Assembly (NCBI RefSeq): GCF_013343715.1
Contig: NZ_JABUNR010000014.1
Coordinates: forward strand, 62,001-126,000
DNA length: 64,000 nt
Source: Mesobacillus harenae
Lineage (GTDB): Bacteria > Bacillota > Bacilli > Bacillales > Cytobacillaceae
Reading direction: 5' to 3'
Shown: positions 1 through 8,204 of the stretch, piece after piece
Numbering within the stretch: the first letter of the stretch is position 1
Layout: each line of letters begins with the position of its first letter
Notes under the pieces: model-generated
The model's input: only the letters and a program-made list of their open reading frames with translations
Database searches by the model: none
Told to the model about the DNA's origin: nothing
Position numbers and translations under genes: made by a program

Positions 1-184
1 GAAAGAGAAGCAAAAACAGCATGTTGTATTAGTGGATACGATCAGTCCGCTGCGTTCAACTGACGTTACAATTGGATCAGAAGTCGGTAATACATGCCCT
101 GTTTGTCGCCAGGGAACAGTGAAAGAGATCGGCGGCTGTAATACATGCACAAATTGCAACGCACAGCTTAAGTGCGGTCTATAA
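1..184 (+). CDS. nrdJ: Adenosylcobalamin-dependent ribonucleoside-diphosphate reductase, C-terminal end (partial)
   Basis: Only the last 60 codons are present; the frame is open from base 2 and ends in TAA at 182-184. The tail carries paired cysteines (TCPVCRQG and GGCNTCTNC, ending LKCGL). This is the zinc-ribbon-like C-terminus typical of class II (B12-dependent) ribonucleotide reductases, which reduce ribonucleotides to deoxyribonucleotides and use C-terminal cysteines to re-reduce the active site. The family call rests on this tail alone. It fits the second B12 enzyme in the window, methylmalonyl-CoA mutase. Confidence 0.8.
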   Translation, partial: KEKQKQHVVLVDTISPLRSTDVTIGSEVGNTCPVCRQGTVKEIGGCNTCTNCNAQLKCGL

Positions 185-196
185 TAGCAATCAATT

Positions 197-232
197 AGAG
201 GTTGGGGAATATTTTCCCAGCCTCTTTTTTTT
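197..232 (+). terminator. Rho-independent terminator after nrdJ
   Basis: A GC-containing stem (AGAGGTTGGG-AA with TT-CCCAGCCTCT) closes on a short AT loop and is followed by eight T. It lies 12 bases after the nrdJ stop and before splB. Confidence 0.85.
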
Positions 233-285
233 ATATTTGTCTATACTACAAAAAAGACACCAAAGATCAGAAAAGAGGTACAGGA

Positions 286-1311
286 ATGAAAGCTTTTGTC
301 CCACAGTTAGTCTATATAGAACCACGAGCACTCGAATATCCGCTTGGCAAAGAGCTTAAAGAGAAATTCGAAAAGATGGGACTCGAAATACGTGAAACCA
401 CCTCTCATAACCAAGTGAGGGGAATCCCCGGTGATAACGAGCTGCAGCAATATCGCAATGCAAAATCAACGCTTGTTGTAGGCATCCGCAAGACACTCAA
501 ATTTGATACATCAAAGCCCTCGGCTGAGTATGCAATACCACTTGCAACAGGGTGCATGGGTCACTGTCATTATTGTTACCTGCAAACGACATTAGGAAGC
601 AAACCTTATATCCGCACCTATGTGAATCTTGATGAAATATTTGAGCAGGCAGAAAAATATATGAAGGAAAGGGAGCCAGAGATAACCCGGTTTGAAGCCG
701 CCTGCACATCGGATATTGTCGGAATTGACCATTTAACACATGCCCTAAAGAAAACGATTGAATTTATTGGTCAAACTGAATTTGGCAGACTTAGATTTGT
801 AACAAAATATCATCATGTCGATCACTTGCTTGATGCAGAGCACAACGGAAAAACAAGCTTTCGCTTTAGCATAAATGCCCGGTATGTGATTAAGCACTTT
901 GAACCGGGGACCTCTTCCTTCGATGAACGGCTTGAGGCCGCACGAAAGGTGGCAAAAGCCGGGTATAGGCTGGGGTTTATCGTAGCGCCAATTTATGTTC
1001 ATGAGGGATGGGAAGAGGGCTATAAAGAACTTTTTCAGCGGTTAAGCGATTCGCTTCAAGGTATTGATTTAAGTCATTTAACCTTTGAACTGATTCAGCA
1101 CCGATATACAAAACCAGCTAAAAACGTAATTTTAAAAAGGTATCCTAAAACAAAGCTTGAAATGAATGAAGAGGAACGAAAGTATAAATGGGGAAGATAT
1201 GGAATAGGAAAATATGTGTATCAGAATGATCAGGCACAGGAATTAGAGAACACAATAAGAGGCTACATCCATTCATATTTCCCAGAGGCACAAATCCAGT
1301 ATTTTACGTAA
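286..1311 (+). CDS. splB: Spore photoproduct lyase (radical SAM)
   Basis: A 341-residue protein of the length usual for SplB. It repairs the spore photoproduct (5-thyminyl-5,6-dihydrothymine) in DNA during germination, using a 4Fe-4S cluster and S-adenosylmethionine. The radical SAM motif is C90-x3-C94-x2-C97 within GCMGHCHYCYLQ. Cys140 in AACTSDIVG matches the known hydrogen-donor cysteine, and Tyr96 and Tyr98 match the radical-relay tyrosines of the family. The frame is open further upstream, but ATG 286 follows AGAGGT and gives the family N-terminus MKAFVPQLVY; an earlier start would fall in the terminator. No splA is seen upstream, unlike in B. subtilis. Confidence 0.95.
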   Translation: MKAFVPQLVYIEPRALEYPLGKELKEKFEKMGLEIRETTSHNQVRGIPGDNELQQYRNAKSTLVVGIRKTLKFDTSKPSAEYAIPLATGCMGHCHYCYLQTTLGSKPYIRTYVNLDEIFEQAEKYMKEREPEITRFEAACTSDIVGIDHLTHALKKTIEFIGQTEFGRLRFVTKYHHVDHLLDAEHNGKTSFRFSINARYVIKHFEPGTSSFDERLEAARKVAKAGYRLGFIVAPIYVHEGWEEGYKELFQRLSDSLQGIDLSHLTFELIQHRYTKPAKNVILKRYPKTKLEMNEEERKYKWGRYGIGKYVYQNDQAQELENTIRGYIHSYFPEAQIQYFT

Positions 1312-1400
1312 AACTGAATTTTTCTGCTTGTACTCCGTACTATTTTACATGCCAGCCGCTTAAAGTTTAACAAGTGGCTACTTCTTTGGAGGTGGAGGGT

Positions 1401-2285
1401 ATGTATATAGACGGCGTTTTCTCTGGTGGAGGAATAAAAGGACTAGCATTGGTAGGGGCCTATGCAGGGATTGAAGATAGAGGCTTAAGATTTAAACGGG
1501 TAGCTGGCACAAGTGCTGGCGCGATTATAGCTGCACTAATTGCCGCGGGATATACAAGCAGAGAAATTATGGGTTTTATGGATGAACTTAAGCTATCTTC
1601 TTTTTTAGATGATCGAAAAATATTTTTGCCTAACCCGCTGACTAAATGGCTGCTGGTATACTGGCGGCTGGGACTGTATAAAGGATTAGAATTAGAAAAA
1701 TGGATTTATGAAAAGCTGGCGGCTAAAGGTGTACGAACTTTTTCCGATCTTCCGCCGAATGCTCTTAGGGTAATTGCTTCGGATTTAACGACAGGCCGGT
1801 TAATTGTACTTCCTGACGATCTAAATCAATACCTCTGTTCACCAGTGAATTTTCCAATAGCAAGGGCGATAAGAATGAGCTGCAGTCTCCCTTTCTTTTT
1901 TGAACCAGTGAAACTCAAAACTCGGACGGGGAATCACTTAATAGTAGATGGTGGTGTACTAAGCAATTTTCCAATGTGGCTATTTGATCGGGAAAATGTT
2001 AAAAAGGTTCGTCCTGTTCTAGGAATCAAGCTCAGCCATAAGCTCGGAGAACGTCCAAAAAAAAATGTACGAAACGCCATTCAAATGTATGAGGCACTTT
2101 TTGAAACGATGAAGGATGCACATGACGCAAGGTACATATCAAGAAAGCATGAAAAAAATATTATTTTCATTCCAACTGATGGTGTGTTAACAACAGAATT
2201 TCAGCTGACCAAGGAGAAAAAAATTGAATTGATTCAATATGGGAGAGCGTGTGCCCTACAATTTTTAAAAGCATGGTCATTCTGA
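1401..2285 (+). CDS. yqhO: Patatin-like phospholipase family protein (YqhO type)
   Basis: A 294-residue patatin-fold serine hydrolase. The oxyanion-hole loop is SGGGIKG near residue 9, the nucleophile elbow is GTSAG near residue 40, and the catalytic Asp lies in VDGGVLSNFP, so the Ser-Asp dyad is complete. Members hydrolyse acyl esters of lipids; the natural substrate here is unknown. GTG 1374 opens the same frame, but ATG 1401 sits six bases after GGAGGTGG and is the better start. No signal peptide is seen. In B. subtilis yqhO also neighbours yqhP and yqhR, which supports orthology. Confidence 0.85.
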   Translation: MYIDGVFSGGGIKGLALVGAYAGIEDRGLRFKRVAGTSAGAIIAALIAAGYTSREIMGFMDELKLSSFLDDRKIFLPNPLTKWLLVYWRLGLYKGLELEKWIYEKLAAKGVRTFSDLPPNALRVIASDLTTGRLIVLPDDLNQYLCSPVNFPIARAIRMSCSLPFFFEPVKLKTRTGNHLIVDGGVLSNFPMWLFDRENVKKVRPVLGIKLSHKLGERPKKNVRNAIQMYEALFETMKDAHDARYISRKHEKNIIFIPTDGVLTTEFQLTKEKKIELIQYGRACALQFLKAWSF

Positions 2286-2292
2286 AAAAACA

Positions 2293-2329
2293 CAAAAATC
2301 GGACCTCAAAATGTGGCCCGATTTTTTTT
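2293..2329. terminator. Bidirectional terminator between convergent genes
   Basis: AAATCGGACC pairs with GGCCCGATTT with one mismatch, flanked by A and T runs on both sides. It can stop the lipase transcript on plus and the small membrane protein transcript on minus. The stop codon of the minus-strand gene (2306-2308) lies in the loop. Confidence 0.8.
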
Positions 2330-2671
2330 CTTACCTTTTTTCCCTTCAATTACCGTTAGGTGGGAAGGGTTTTTTTTCTTTTTTCTAATGGAAGTTAAAG
2401 AGCCCATAGCTGTGCCGCGTGTTGAAGGTTCCTTGTGCTGAAATCTCTTCTTTGATTTTTTAGCTGCCTTCATAAAAGCACGCTGCTCATGCTTCTTAGG
2501 GCCAGCTTTAGTAAAGCGGTTGACCAGGAAATATACGACTGCTCCGACCAAGATAACACCGGCAATTAATTTAAGAAAGCCTGAAGGATCTTTAATTAAA
2601 CTAGTAACGATTCCCACAGCGGCGAGTATCAGTAATCCCGTAACAACATAAAATGAAGCCTTATTTCTCAC
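2306..2671 (-). CDS. yqhP: Small membrane protein, SA1362/YqhP family
   Basis: About 121 residues. Two hydrophobic segments near the N-terminus (FYVVTGLLILAAVGIVTSLI and a second ending VGAVVYFLV) form a hairpin in the membrane, followed by a very basic, Lys-rich cytoplasmic tail. The function is unknown. GTG 2671 was chosen because AGGGAGG lies eight bases before it; the GTG at 2680 overlaps that ribosome binding site. It is convergent with the lipase gene and occupies the yqhP position of B. subtilis. The family call rests on layout and topology. Confidence 0.75.
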   Translation of the reverse strand: MRNKASFYVVTGLLILAAVGIVTSLIKDPSGFLKLIAGVILVGAVVYFLVNRFTKAGPKKHEQRAFMKAAKKSKKRFQHKEPSTRGTAMGSLTSIRKKKKNPSHLTVIEGKKGKKKNRATF

Positions 2672-2794
2672 GAAAGCCACCTCCCTAAGAGCATCTTGAG
2701 CATTTTTTCCATCTTTTAAACTAATTATTATACAATCTGCCCTGTTTTTAATTGATACTTGTTTCTTTTTCCTTAATTAACAGGTGATTAAACG

Positions 2795-2822
2795 AAAAAA
2801 TGGCAGCTTCTGCCTATTTTTT
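2795..2822. terminator. Terminator-like hairpin in the gap before yqhR
   Basis: AAAAAAT-GGCAG pairs around CTT with CTGCC-TATTTTTT, so it could terminate in either direction. It sits alone in the 2672-3110 gap. B. subtilis has yqhQ here on the minus strand. No yqhQ reading frame was found, only a short minus-strand open stretch at about 2820-2910 that is not recognisable. The rest of the gap is AT-rich and holds the yqhR leader. Confidence 0.5.
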
Positions 2823-3110
2823 ATCCGGTTCTTTTTCGCGCATAGGCGGTGAGCTAGTGGTCTTGGCCACAAAATACTTGCTAACATTTGGGCTGGCTGC
2901 AATAAACTAAAACATGAACACTTGTCATTCATACACCAACCAACTGAACAGGAACGCTGTATGTACTTATATATAGTTTACTAAAAAAATACAAAAACCT
3001 CTATAGAGATAAACTGTTTTCCCATTTAACTGAAAAATTCTGTTTTAAACAACAGATTTGTGTAAGTAATCTATGCCCATGGACATAATAACGAATGGAG
3101 GTGGTTTATA

Positions 3111-3626
3111 ATGGCAGATGAGAGCCAAAACCTAGAGCAAAATCAGCACGAAAAACCAATGTCTTTTATCACAATGGTGGTTATTACAGGGTTGTTTGGG
3201 GGTATTTTTTGGAGTACGTTGGGTTATTTTGCCTACGTTTTAAATTTCACCGATATTCGCCCCAACATAATTTTAGAACCATGGGCGCTCGGTGATTGGA
3301 AAAACGGGTGGCTGGGAACGGTTATTTCAATTGTAGCAATTGGTTTATTTTCAGTAGGAGCTGCCCTGTTGTATTATATAATGCTAAGAAGGATTAACAG
3401 CCTTTGGGCAGGTGTTGGCTATGGTATCGTTCTGTTTTTCCTCGTCTTCTTTGTTCTAAATCCGTTATTTCCTGGAATGGAGCCTTTCATGAAATTATCA
3501 AAACATACTTTGATAACCTCAGTTTGTTTCTATATTCTTTATGGAGTGTTTGTCGGATATTCAATTTCCTTTGAAGAAAATGAAGCAAAGTACCGTCAGA
3601 AAAAAAACAAAGAAGTCCCAACCTAA
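3111..3626 (+). CDS. yqhR: Conserved membrane protein YqhR
   Basis: 171 residues with four hydrophobic segments: about residues 17-42, 63-88, 98-118 and 129-150. The N-terminus is short and acidic, and the C-terminus is Lys-rich and probably cytoplasmic. AATGGAGGTGG precedes the ATG. The function is unknown. Its place upstream of papA-efp and length match YqhR. In B. subtilis aroQ follows directly; here the next 505 bases hold a terminator and a repeat instead. Confidence 0.8.
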   Translation: MADESQNLEQNQHEKPMSFITMVVITGLFGGIFWSTLGYFAYVLNFTDIRPNIILEPWALGDWKNGWLGTVISIVAIGLFSVGAALLYYIMLRRINSLWAGVGYGIVLFFLVFFVLNPLFPGMEPFMKLSKHTLITSVCFYILYGVFVGYSISFEENEAKYRQKKNKEVPT

Positions 3627-3662
3627 CTGCGTTACAGTAGTTCATCCGAAAATAGGTATGTT

Positions 3663-3690
3663 AGAATGTTCTTACAGAACATTCTTTTTT
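3663..3690 (+). terminator. Terminator after yqhR
   Basis: AGAATGTTCT and AGAACATTCT form a perfect ten-base-pair stem with a three-base loop, followed by T6. Confidence 0.85.
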
Positions 3691-3764
3691 AAAGAAATGG
3701 CCTAAATTCAACGTAATAGACAGGATTTCAATTGCAGAATTACATAAAAAACCTAATTTGTTTT

Positions 3765-4018
3765 TAGGCTCTGTTAAAGAACTTTGTTGATTTTTAGCAG
3801 TGTTGATTGGAATGAAGGCGATTGACCCTTTAAATGCTTAGGCATTTCCTTCGTGTGTGAGCTTACTCGAAGATGGTAAATTTAGTGTCCTGCGGGAGCA
3901 GCGGTACAGGGGATTTGCTTCAGCGCCGAGGAGGTAGTTAGTGGAAATAACCCTTCCCGACCGTCTCTTTGAAAGAGCGCCTGAAACGACGATCAACAGT
4001 CAAGCTTAACAGAGCCTA
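3765..4018. repeat. Inverted-repeat element (MITE-like), copy A
   Basis: About 254 bp bounded by TAGGCTCTGTTAA on the left and its exact reverse complement TTAACAGAGCCTA on the right. It has no transposase frame. The interior includes TCCTGCGGGAGCAGCGG and closely matches the element at 55355-55581 over roughly the first 60 bases and in several inner blocks. The size, terminal inverted repeats and lack of coding point to a non-autonomous transposable element. It fills the yqhR-papA gap where aroQ lies in B. subtilis. Confidence 0.75.
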
Positions 4019-4131
4019 TTTTTAAAAAAGAATGTCGACTGTATGTAGAATTGCTGTCAAAAGGTTGACGAAAATCAACGCTAAAAATCAGGGTCTTTAA
4101 CTTGATATAAGCAAAAGGAGAGGGGATATAT

Positions 4132-5193
4132 ATGGAGAAAATTCAAAAGCTCCGTACTAAATTTGCTGATAATAATGTAGATGGCTTGCTCATAACTAGC
4201 AGCTATAACCGACGGTATATATCAGGTTTTACAGGTACAGCAGGTGCAGTTTTGATCAGCGGAGAAAAGGCGCTATTTATTACTGATTTCAGGTATATGG
4301 AGCAAGCAGCCAAACAATGCGAAGGGTTTGAAATTATCCAGCATAAAGGGGCTATTCAAGAAGAAGTTGCCAAACAGGTGCAGCAGCTGGGTATTCGAAA
4401 GCTTGGTTTTGAGGAAGATCATGTAACTTTTTCAACATTCAAGTCCTATGATAAAGCAGTTGAAGCCGAGTTAGTTCCTGTTTCGGGCGCCGTTGAAAAA
4501 TTGCGCTTGATAAAGACAGATGGAGAGATTAAGATATTAAAGGAAGCAGCCGAAATTGCCGATGCTGCCTTTAAGCATATTACAGGCTTCATCAGGCCTG
4601 GTTTAACCGAGCTTGAAGTTTCCAATGAGTTAGAGTTCTTCATGAGAAGAGCTGGGGCGGATTCCTCGTCTTTTGATATCATTGTTGCTTCAGGTTATCG
4701 TTCTGCCCTTCCGCATGGAGTTGCCAGTGAAAAGGTTATTGAGTCAGGAGACTTCATCACACTGGATTTCGGAGCTTACTATAAAGGATATGTGTCTGAC
4801 ATTACCCGAACCCTTGCTGTTGGTAAACCTGAGGATAAGCTAAAAGAAATTTATAACATTGTTCTTGAGGCCCAGTTGCGTGGCATGGCAGGAATTAAGC
4901 CAGGCATGACCGGTAAGGAAGCCGATGCGCTTACCCGTAACTTAATTGTTGAAAAGGGATATGGTGAGTACTTTGGACATTCAACAGGTCATGGCATCGG
5001 CCTTGAGGTGCATGAAGGACCAGGCCTTTCCTTTAAGTCAGATGTTGTATTGGAGCCTGGAATGGTAGTAACGGTAGAGCCCGGGATATACATACCTGGT
5101 GTCGGTGGAGTGCGGATTGAAGATGACACTGTAATAACAATGAATCATAACACAAGTCTTACGCACTCCACAAAGGAACTCATAATTTTATAG
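4132..5193 (+). CDS. papA: Xaa-Pro aminopeptidase, M24 family
   Basis: A 353-residue cytoplasmic metallopeptidase that removes N-terminal residues preceding proline. It has a creatinase-type N-terminal domain to about residue 125 and a C-terminal pita-bread catalytic domain. The metal-ligand motifs are visible: LDFGAYYKGYVSDITRT (two Asp), GHGIGLEVHE (His), TVEPGIY (Glu) and GVRIEDD (Glu). GGAGAGG precedes the ATG. It lies 28 bases upstream of efp and is probably cotranscribed with it, the conserved yqhT-efp pair; proline metabolism and EF-P are functionally related. Confidence 0.92.
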   Translation: MEKIQKLRTKFADNNVDGLLITSSYNRRYISGFTGTAGAVLISGEKALFITDFRYMEQAAKQCEGFEIIQHKGAIQEEVAKQVQQLGIRKLGFEEDHVTFSTFKSYDKAVEAELVPVSGAVEKLRLIKTDGEIKILKEAAEIADAAFKHITGFIRPGLTELEVSNELEFFMRRAGADSSSFDIIVASGYRSALPHGVASEKVIESGDFITLDFGAYYKGYVSDITRTLAVGKPEDKLKEIYNIVLEAQLRGMAGIKPGMTGKEADALTRNLIVEKGYGEYFGHSTGHGIGLEVHEGPGLSFKSDVVLEPGMVVTVEPGIYIPGVGGVRIEDDTVITMNHNTSLTHSTKELIIL

Positions 5194-5221
5194 AATGAAG
5201 AACTAATAGGAGGACATTTAC

Positions 5222-5779
5222 ATGATATCTGTAAACGATTTTCGTACAGGTTTAACAATTGAAGTTGATAACAGCATTTGGCGAGTTATTGACTTTCAAC
5301 ATGTTAAACCGGGTAAAGGAGCGGCATTTGTTCGCTCAAAGCTGCGCAATCTTCGCACTGGTGCGATCCAGGAAAAAACTTTCCGTGCCGGTGAAAAGGT
5401 TGGGAAGGCCCAGATTGACAATAAAAAAATGCAATATTTATATGCAAGTGCTGACCAGCATGTCTTTATGGATAATGAAACTTACGAGCAGATTGAGCTT
5501 TCTGCAGATTCCATTGAGTACGAACTAAAGTTTCTGAAAGAAAATATGGAAGTACACATCTTGATGTATGCGGAAGAAACTCTTGGTGTAGAGCTGCCGA
5601 ACACAGTCGTGCTTGAAGTAACTGAAACAGAACCTGGTATCAAAGGTGATACAGCCTCAGGTGGTACAAAGCCTGCAATCCTTGAAACAGGACTAAGTGT
5701 CCAGGTTCCTTTCTTTATCAACCAAGGTGACAAGCTTATTGTTAATACAACTGATAGTTCTTACGTTTCCCGTGCTTAA
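5222..5779 (+). CDS. efp: Translation elongation factor P
   Basis: 185 residues, the standard EF-P length, with a KOW-like N-terminal domain and two OB domains. It relieves ribosome stalling at polyproline. Lys32 in [10 protein letters not shown] sits at the loop tip that is 5-aminopentanol-modified in B. subtilis. The C-terminal signature [15 protein letters not shown] is intact. TAGGAGG lies eight bases before the ATG. It follows papA and is closed by a terminator. Confidence 0.97.
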   Translation: MISVNDFRTGLTIEVDNSIWRVIDFQHVKPGKGAAFVRSKLRNLRTGAIQEKTFRAGEKVGKAQIDNKKMQYLYASADQHVFMDNETYEQIELSADSIEYELKFLKENMEVHILMYAEETLGVELPNTVVLEVTETEPGIKGDTASGGTKPAILETGLSVQVPFFINQGDKLIVNTTDSSYVSRA

Positions 5780-5795
5780 ATATTTAATTCTAAAT

Positions 5796-5833
5796 ACCTC
5801 TGATTCCGCCACGAGCGGGTCGGGGGTTTTTTA
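5796..5833 (+). terminator. Terminator after efp
   Basis: An imperfect GC-rich hairpin (core CCGC-CACGA-GCGG, extended by ACC and GGGGT) runs into T6, starting about 17 bases after the efp stop. Confidence 0.7.
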
Positions 5834-6167
5834 ATGGCTGGGAATTTTAGCGGATGGGCACTCACTGTTGTTCTTTCACTCCTCGGCAACAATTTCTCCG
5901 AGCTTACTGCTCAATCTCTGCATTCTTTTTCTATATTAATAACAGTGCTCAATATAGTAGGGGTATTAACGCCTTGGATTGAGCAAGTGGTTTACTGGTG
6001 TAGGAACAGCTTCCAAATGATGAGAATCATTACTGCCATTTAACAGTAATTTGATAAAAGAATCTTCACCAAATAGTAATATTTATACCATTTGTCTGAT
6101 TAGGTTTTTGTTAAAATTAATTCATACCTAATCACCACTAAATAGTAGGAAAAAAGAGGTGTCTGCT

Positions 6168-6617
6168 ATGAAGCGAATCGCTTTAATCTTCTTAATAAGC
6201 ATACTTACTGCAGGAGCTTTATCAGGGTGTGGATCAGAAGAAAAAACAGGTTTAACCCTTGACAAAAAGCATCATCCACTTCCTGAATATGTCTTAAGCT
6301 CCTCAGAGATTGTCCAAGAGACGTACGTGTTGGCAGCGGAATATCCTGAAGTGCTGGCTTCAGTTCCCTGTTACTGCAACTGTAACGAATCTGCTGGTCA
6401 TATGAGCAACCTTGACTGTTTTATTAAAGGAATGGGAGAGGACAACAGGGTGTCTGAATGGGATCCTCATGGGATTGCTTGAGACATTTGTGTCAATATC
6501 GCCCGGGAGGCGGTAGAAATGCATGACGATGGCAAAAATCTAAATGACATTCATCATTTGATTAAGAAGGCATATGGACATTACGGGGAGCCTACTCCAA
6601 CACCTGAACCGAAATAA
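6168..6617 (+). CDS. PCYCGC-family lipoprotein with in-frame UGA; candidate selenoprotein
   Basis: ATG 6168 follows AGAGGTG and starts a lipoprotein signal (MKRIALIFLISILTAG, lipobox ALSGC, lipidated Cys21). The mature part has the family signature as PCYCNC at residues 67-72, then HMSNLDCF and EWDPHGIA. At 6480-6482 the frame meets TGA exactly where relatives carry Cys. Beyond it the frame stays open for 44 codons to TAA 6615-6617 and encodes the expected continuation DICVNIAREAVEMHDDGKN. Read through as selenocysteine, the product is 149 residues with a U105-x-x-C108 motif. A hairpin fitting bacterial SECIS rules lies just downstream. It is probably an outer-face redox or metal-handling lipoprotein; the exact role is unknown. 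The alternative is a nonsense mutation or sequencing error. Confidence 0.75.
6480..6515 (+). promoter_or_regulatory. Candidate bacterial SECIS element at the UGA codon
   Basis: UGA at 6480-6482 is followed by a seven-base-pair stem, UAUCGCC (6497-6503) with GGCGGUA (6509-6515), including one U-G pair. It closes a five-base loop CGGGA (6504-6508). Twenty-one bases separate UGA from the loop, and G is among the first two loop positions. Both agree with the known consensus for SelB-binding hairpins (distance about 16-37 bases). A second small hairpin, GACA-UUUG-UGUC, abuts the UGA. Confidence 0.65.
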
Positions 6618-6626
6618 GGGATGATC

Positions 6627-7280
6627 ATGAGAAGAATAGTTATTGGTTTTGCAGCAGTTGTTCTAATAGGAGCAGCTGCAGCAGTGTTTTTCAGTAAAAA
6701 CAATGCACAGTTAAGTGTAGAGGTTCAAGAGGGTGAGAAATTATACAGACAGCACTGTGTATCCTGCCACGGGCTGACAGGCCAGGGGGAAGGTGCACAC
6801 TCTGGCACATCATTAAATAATCAGCAGTTTTTGAACTCTGTCTCAGATGAAGATTTGTTTAACTATGTCAAATATGGGAGAGTTAAAGCAATGATGCCTG
6901 AATATGAATCGATACTTGCTGATGAAGAAATAAAAAAAGTGGTTGTTTTCATGAGAGGGTGGCAAAGTGAACAGCTTGAATTAGAAGCCCCTGCAGTTTT
7001 AGACGGGAACCCAACAACTGGAGAGAGGCTCTATAATTTGTATTGCCTGACATGTCATGGGGAATCGGGACAGGGAATAAATAAAATGGGCACCGCTCTT
7101 GCAAACGGTGATTATCTTAAGTATACAACAGACAAGCAGATCTGGATTAGTACAGCTTATGGGCGGGAAAATACAAGGATGGGTCCATCTTTAAAAGGAC
7201 AGGATGGAGTAAGGCAGTTATCTGAACAGGATATCACTGATATTGTAAGCTTTTTAAGATCTTTTGAAACGAATCAATAA
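6627..7280 (+). CDS. Membrane-anchored diheme cytochrome c
   Basis: 217 residues. An N-terminal hydrophobic anchor (IVIGFAAVVLIGAAAAVFF) is followed by two class I cytochrome c domains. Each has a CxxCH heme site, CVSCHG near residue 45 and CLTCHG near residue 139, and a likely Met axial ligand (MMPEYE; RMGPSL). It should carry electrons on the outer face of the membrane. ATG 6627 is preferred over ATG 6621 because AAGGG lies six bases upstream. It starts 10 bases after the PCYCGC lipoprotein stop, so the two are probably cotranscribed. Confidence 0.88.
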   Translation: MRRIVIGFAAVVLIGAAAAVFFSKNNAQLSVEVQEGEKLYRQHCVSCHGLTGQGEGAHSGTSLNNQQFLNSVSDEDLFNYVKYGRVKAMMPEYESILADEEIKKVVVFMRGWQSEQLELEAPAVLDGNPTTGERLYNLYCLTCHGESGQGINKMGTALANGDYLKYTTDKQIWISTAYGRENTRMGPSLKGQDGVRQLSEQDITDIVSFLRSFETNQ

Positions 7281-7606
7281 GGTTTTAAAAAGCAGCGTTT
7301 TATTTTTTGTTAGAACAGTTCGATTAATTTACTCTGCAGCGTGTGGACGCTTCAGGTAAAAGATTCAAGCGCGGATTCTTCGTATGCAGTGGCCTTGCTG
7401 CCTCCTACCCTCTGGGGAAAGGAAGCTCTTTTAGCCATATAAAATTAACAATATATATTAAAAATACTAAAAGGCACCGAGAGCGCTCTCGATACCCCTT
7501 TGTCGACAATCTGAGCACTCCTTTAGTAAAGGGTGCTTCTTTACTTTTATAAGAAGAACTTAGAGGATACGTCGAACTTTCTCCATGCAAACTGTCTGAT
7601 CCGCAG
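7281..7606. other. Non-coding gap with a 14-bp palindrome
   Basis: No convincing gene is present. CGAGAGCGCTCTCG at 7478-7491 is a perfect palindrome, followed by GTCGACAATCTGAG. This resembles a degenerate hairpin repeat common between Bacillus genes, but that is recollection rather than a match made here. Two short overlapping frames lack ribosome binding sites and were left out. Confidence 0.4.
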
Positions 7607-7965
7607 CTATCTTTCTAGTTCAAAATCCCAGGCGAGCATTCCGCCTGACATATTATATACCCATTTAATTCATTTCTAGAGAGAAGAGCACTTGCCTCAG
7701 CAGAGCGATTACCGCTCCTGCATACGATTATATAGGTTTTCTCTTTATCAAATTCAAATAACAGTTCATCAAAGTTTTGTAAGGGCATTAATTCTGCCTC
7801 TGGGATATGCCCAGAAGCAAATTCTTCCGGAGTCCGGACATCAATAATCTTCACTGAGCTATCCTTCAGCATCTCCTGTGTATCTTCTGCAGAAATACTT
7901 TTATAGGTATCACTCGCACATCCTGCCAAAAAAACTGCTGCAAATATGATTAATAAAATCCTCAT
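7607..7965 (-). pseudogene. Rhodanese-like lipoprotein, frameshifted near its C-terminus
   Basis: ATG 7965 (AAGGAAAAGAA upstream) begins a lipoprotein signal with lipobox LAGC, then one rhodanese domain with IDVRTPEEFASGHIPEA and the active-site loop CRSGNRS. Single-domain rhodaneses move sulfane sulfur on an active-site Cys. After LLSRNE the current frame runs into an atypical tail ending at 7615. Restoring one base near 7664 gives the canonical ending WVYNMSGGMLAWDFELER with a stop at 7607. This is a recent one-base deletion or a sequence error. The catalytic loop lies before the break, so activity may survive. Confidence 0.7.
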
Positions 7966-8204
7966 TTCTTTTCCTTCTTCAACAGTTATTTACTGGTATA
8001 TTACAAGAAAAACAATATGGTATGGATATAATGTGTTAAAAGTCTGTATGACCGGTAATCCAATAAATAATAAGGGTGGTAATATATTCCAATGGATAAT
8101 TAGCTATTGTCGACCCCTTTGAATTATTTTCCATAAACAAATGTTCACAGAGTATGGCGCAGCTAAACATGTGGTGAAATTCGTGAGCAATATCTGGACC
8201 TCTT

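Noticed and set aside
5834-6043. A 69-codon plus-strand frame after efp, at the place of yqhV
   Set aside because: Its ATG lies in the efp terminator, the apparent ribosome binding site is the terminator stem, and the sequence does not resemble YqhV or any family I know.
6168-6482. Reading the PCYCGC gene as a simple truncated 104-residue protein or pseudogene
   Set aside because: The conserved family C-terminus continues in the same frame past TGA to a normal stop, and a SECIS-like hairpin follows; decay would not preserve these. It remains the main alternative.
7343-7590. Two overlapping frames on opposite strands between the cytochrome and the rhodanese
   Set aside because: No ribosome binding sites, low-complexity content and overlap with a palindromic repeat.
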